NCBI RefSeq assembly: GCF_938030785.1
Contig: NZ_CALHIK010000061.1
Location: forward strand, 1 to 6,390
Source: an uncultured Campylobacter sp.
Lineage (GTDB): Bacteria; Campylobacterota; Campylobacteria; Campylobacterales; Campylobacteraceae
Length of the DNA: 6,390 bases
Direction of reading: 5' to 3'
Below the pieces are notes generated by a model. It saw nothing but the letters and a program-made list of their open reading frames with translations. It did no database searches and was not told the origin of the DNA. A program made the translations under genes and the position numbers. Shown piece by piece: positions 4,952 to 6,390 of the stretch; the first letter of the stretch is position 1; each line of letters begins with the position of its first letter.

Positions 4952-5521
4952 ATGAAAAATTTAATCATCCTGGCTCACCCCGACATTAAAAATTCGATCA
5001 TAAACAAGCGGTTTTTGAAAGAGGCCGCCGCACAAAATTTCGCCGTGCGCGACCTAGCGCGCGAGTATCCTAGCGGCGAAATAGACGGCGAGCGCGAGCG
5101 CGCGATAATCAAAGCTCACGACGCCTTGGTGTTGCAATTTCCGCTGCACAATTTCTCCTCGCCCGCGATTTTAAAAAGCTGGATCGACGCGACGATGACG
5201 TATGGGTTTGCCTACGGGCGCACGAGCGAGGGCATTCGTGGGCGCGCCGTGGCGCTGGCGGTGAGTGCCGGCATCAAGTGCGCCGACTACGCACCTAGCG
5301 GGCGGTATCATTTCACGATGGAGCAGATTTTAGCGCCGTTTGAGCTCGCATTCCGTTACTATTTTCATGCCGACTGGCGCGGATTTTTCGCGTTTTACGG
5401 CGCCGAGGAGACGCCGGGTGTCGATTATCAAAGTAGCACCGAACAGATAGAAAAAGGCGCGGCGGAGTACGCGGAATTTTTAAAAAATTTAGGCACAAAG
5501 AGCGCGAGTAAAAAATTTTAA
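4952..5521 (+). CDS. NAD(P)H-dependent oxidoreductase, flavodoxin-like fold (KefF/MdaB-like)
   Basis: This is a complete 189-residue flavoprotein of the same broad family as the gene at 2195-2743 but clearly divergent from it. It shows LIILAHPDIKNSIIN (residues 4-18, flavin phosphate loop), LQFPLHNFSSPAILKSWID (61-79), TYGFAYG (83-89), IRGRAVALAVSAG (95-107) and FTMEQILAPFELAFRYY (121-137). The TYGFAYG loop is closer to the KefF/YwrO/MdaB pattern than in the other copy. The usual aromatic pair after the proline (PLYW/PMYW) is replaced by PLHN, which may alter flavin or substrate contacts. The C terminus is basic (KSASKKF) and there is no signal peptide. The start is supported by AAAGGA at 4941-4946, five bases upstream. 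No potassium efflux gene (kefB/kefC) is adjacent, so a KefF role is not supported. Quinone or nitro-compound reduction is the family expectation; the substrate is unknown. Confidence 0.9.
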   Translation: MKNLIILAHPDIKNSIINKRFLKEAAAQNFAVRDLAREYPSGEIDGERERAIIKAHDALVLQFPLHNFSSPAILKSWIDATMTYGFAYGRTSEGIRGRAVALAVSAGIKCADYAPSGRYHFTMEQILAPFELAFRYYFHADWRGFFAFYGAEETPGVDYQSSTEQIEKGAAEYAEFLKNLGTKSASKKF

Positions 5522-5524
5522 GTT

Positions 5525-5542
5525 AAAACCAAGCTAGGTTTT
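5525..5542 (+). terminator. Candidate terminator after the second oxidoreductase
   Basis: AAAACC (5525-5530) and GGTTTT (5537-5542) form a 6-bp stem with a six-base loop, starting three bases after the TAA. The tail GGGGCTAAATTTTAAATTT is only partly T-rich. Position supports a terminator; stem strength does not. Confidence 0.35.
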
Positions 5543-5661
5543 GGGGCTAAATTTTAAATTTAGACTTTTTTGGGGCACACATTGCGCCTTTAGAATAAAG
5601 AAAGCTGCGATGAAATTTCAAACGGGATGCTTAAATTTAGCCCTCTCTGCTTGCCACGGGA

Positions 5662-5674
5662 ATAAAATTCTGCC
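5662..5674 (+). repeat. Direct repeat ATAAAATTCTGCC, copy 1
   Basis: This 13-base word is repeated exactly at 5955-5967, about 290 bases away in the same intergenic region. Such a match is unlikely by chance alone but may follow from the recurrent AAAATT plus GCC composition. Confidence 0.5.
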
Positions 5675-5823
5675 AAAGAATACAGCCTATTTTGCGGCTC
5701 ATCTAAATCATCGAAATATAAAATTTGCCGCGGTTTAACGCGACAAGCTGCAAGAATGCGCGGTCGCGCCGTCTGCAAAGAGCGTTAAAGACGCGATAAT
5801 GGATGAGCCGTAAAGCAGTCGCG

Positions 5824-5894
5824 GCAAAATTTTACAGCGCGCCTTTTGTCTAGCCAAGACGCTTGCTCAGCAGAGCAAAGCAAAATTTTATAGC
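5824..5894 (+). repeat. Direct repeat pair GCAAAATTTTAYAGC
   Basis: GCAAAATTTTACAGC (5824-5838) and GCAAAATTTTATAGC (5880-5894) match at 14 of 15 bases, and both are followed by CGCGC-like sequence. The 41 bases between them contain no motif I recognise. Confidence 0.5.
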
Positions 5895-5902
5895 CGCGCG
5901 GA

Positions 5903-5994
5903 ATTCCGCCTACAAAATAAAATTTCACCTTGCCGGCGAAATTCCGTCCGCTAGATAAAATTCTGCCGAGCAAGGTAAAATTTCGCGGCGGAAT
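5903..5994. repeat. Large imperfect inverted repeat between convergent genes
   Basis: Three nested arm pairs share one centre: ATTCCGCC (5903-5910) with GGCGGAAT (5987-5994); AAATTTCACCTTGC (5920-5933) with GCAAGGTAAAATTT (5970-5983), which pair at 13 of 14 positions; and CGGC (5934-5937) with GCCG (5965-5968). A perfect 12-base palindrome, GCGGAATTCCGC (5898-5909), overlaps the left edge. In RNA either strand could form a long hairpin. It lies about 55 bases past the pepT stop, so a terminator for pepT or a bidirectional terminator is likely; a small repetitive element is the alternative. Confidence 0.55.
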
Positions 5995-6046
5995 GAACGA
6001 GCTAAATTTAAAATCAAATCTACGTGCGGAGCAGAAAGCGGCCGAG

Positions 6047-6390
6047 CTAAGCTCGCGCCCCCTCTGCCGCCAGCGTTATGATACACTTAACCACTTCGCT
6101 CGCCGCTTTTAAAGAGCTTACGGGCAGATACTCGTAGATCGAGTGGAAATTGTGCCCGCCGGTAAAGAGGTTCGGGCACGGCAGCCCCTTTGCCGAGATG
6201 ACGGCGCCGTCGTAGCCGCCTCGCATAGGCTTGATCTTGGGCTCGATGTTTAGGCTTTTAAAAGCCTGCTTCGCAAACTGAATTGCCGGTGCATCGTCGT
6301 TTTTCAAAAAGTTATAGACGTTTTTATAGCGATCATTTAGCGAAATTTCGATCCGATCGCCCCAGATCGCGCGAAGCCCGTCCGCAGTTT
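6047..6390 (-). CDS. pepT: Peptidase T (tripeptide aminopeptidase), C-terminal part
   Basis: This minus-strand frame is open from the window edge (first full codon ends at 6388) to the TAG at 6047-6049 and shows 113 C-terminal residues of PepT. PepT is a cytoplasmic zinc peptidase of family M20 that removes N-terminal residues from tripeptides. Visible blocks, numbered within the fragment, are IEISLNDRYKNV (13-24), IEPKIKPMRGGYDGAVISAKGLPCPNLFTGG (47-77) and HNFHSIYEYLPVSSL (78-92). They closely match the PepT C terminus, including the RGG-DGA motif and the second His of the HNFH segment, which corresponds to a zinc ligand in characterised PepT. The fragment continues past a TTG at 6305-6307 that could be mistaken for a start. 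The N-terminal zinc residues and most of the enzyme lie beyond 6390. It converges with the oxidoreductase gene. Confidence 0.95.
   Translation of the reverse strand, partial: TADGLRAIWGDRIEISLNDRYKNVYNFLKNDDAPAIQFAKQAFKSLNIEPKIKPMRGGYDGAVISAKGLPCPNLFTGGHNFHSIYEYLPVSSLKAASEVVKCIITLAAEGARA

Larger units (their letters stand above)
5522..6046. other. Long convergent intergenic region rich in AAATTT and small repeats
   Basis: This 525-base stretch separates the oxidoreductase (plus) from pepT (minus), whose ends face each other. I see no intact gene: the short frames inside lack ribosome sites and recognisable motifs. AAATTT starts at 5549, 5556, 5613, 5633, 5721, 5827, 5883, 5920, 5978 and 6004. 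Two direct repeats (ATAAAATTCTGCC and GCAAAATTTTAYAGC) and a large imperfect inverted repeat (5903-5994) also lie here. An old gene remnant cannot be excluded. Confidence 0.5.

Noticed and set aside
4952..5521. KefF, ancillary protein of a glutathione-gated potassium efflux system
   Set aside because: No kefB or kefC gene is adjacent, and the family motif alone does not separate KefF from other quinone reductases.
5541..5738. Plus-strand 65-codon frame after the second oxidoreductase
   Set aside because: It has no ribosome site and no recognisable motifs, and much of it is encoded by AAATTT words.
6047..6307. A short 86-residue gene starting at TTG 6307
   Set aside because: The frame stays open to the window edge and the upstream residues also match PepT, so this is the C-terminal end of a longer gene.

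Overview
The window looks like chromosomal DNA of a moderately G+C-rich Campylobacter (Campylobacterota). Oral species such as C. gracilis, C. rectus or C. showae fit best. The evidence is gene leaders with AAGGAG or AAAGGA ribosome sites, TATAAT -10 boxes without clear -35 boxes, and GCG-rich DNA whose gene-free stretches are packed with the word AAATTT. The species is inferred from composition, not proven.

Layout. Bases 1-68 hold the last 21 codons of an unidentified plus-strand gene. A gene-free stretch full of AAATTT words follows (69-550). Next come two plus-strand genes: a YeaO/DUF488 protein (551-904) and a two-domain molybdate-binding molbindin of the ModG type (1203-1628), which is followed by two hairpins. 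A coding-poor stretch (1711-2194) contains only stop-interrupted frames. Two minus-strand genes follow: a flavodoxin-fold NAD(P)H-dependent oxidoreductase (2195-2743) and an unrecognised 323-residue protein that looks like a beta-propeller (2950-3921). Both have the same TGATATAATTTT promoter core. A divergent intergenic region leads to a Bcp/PrxQ peroxiredoxin with an N-terminal extension (4169-4696), then a second flavodoxin-fold oxidoreductase (4952-5521). A 525-base convergent intergenic region with a large imperfect inverted repeat separates this from the C-terminal part of pepT on the minus strand (6047-6390, running off the window).

How the genes fit together. Most are separate transcription units with their own leaders, and no operon is obvious. 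A thiol peroxidase and two flavin-dependent quinone/NAD(P)H reductases lie within about 3.4 kb, which loosely suggests redox or oxidative-stress housekeeping. The molbindin would buffer molybdate for molybdoenzymes, and PepT trims tripeptides. I found no phage, transposase, CRISPR, toxin-antitoxin or defence genes, and no convincing new multi-gene system. The points most worth a second look are the AAATTT-saturated intergenic DNA, the unknown propeller-like protein, the inverted repeat at 5903-5994, the extended Bcp and the divergent pair of oxidoreductases.
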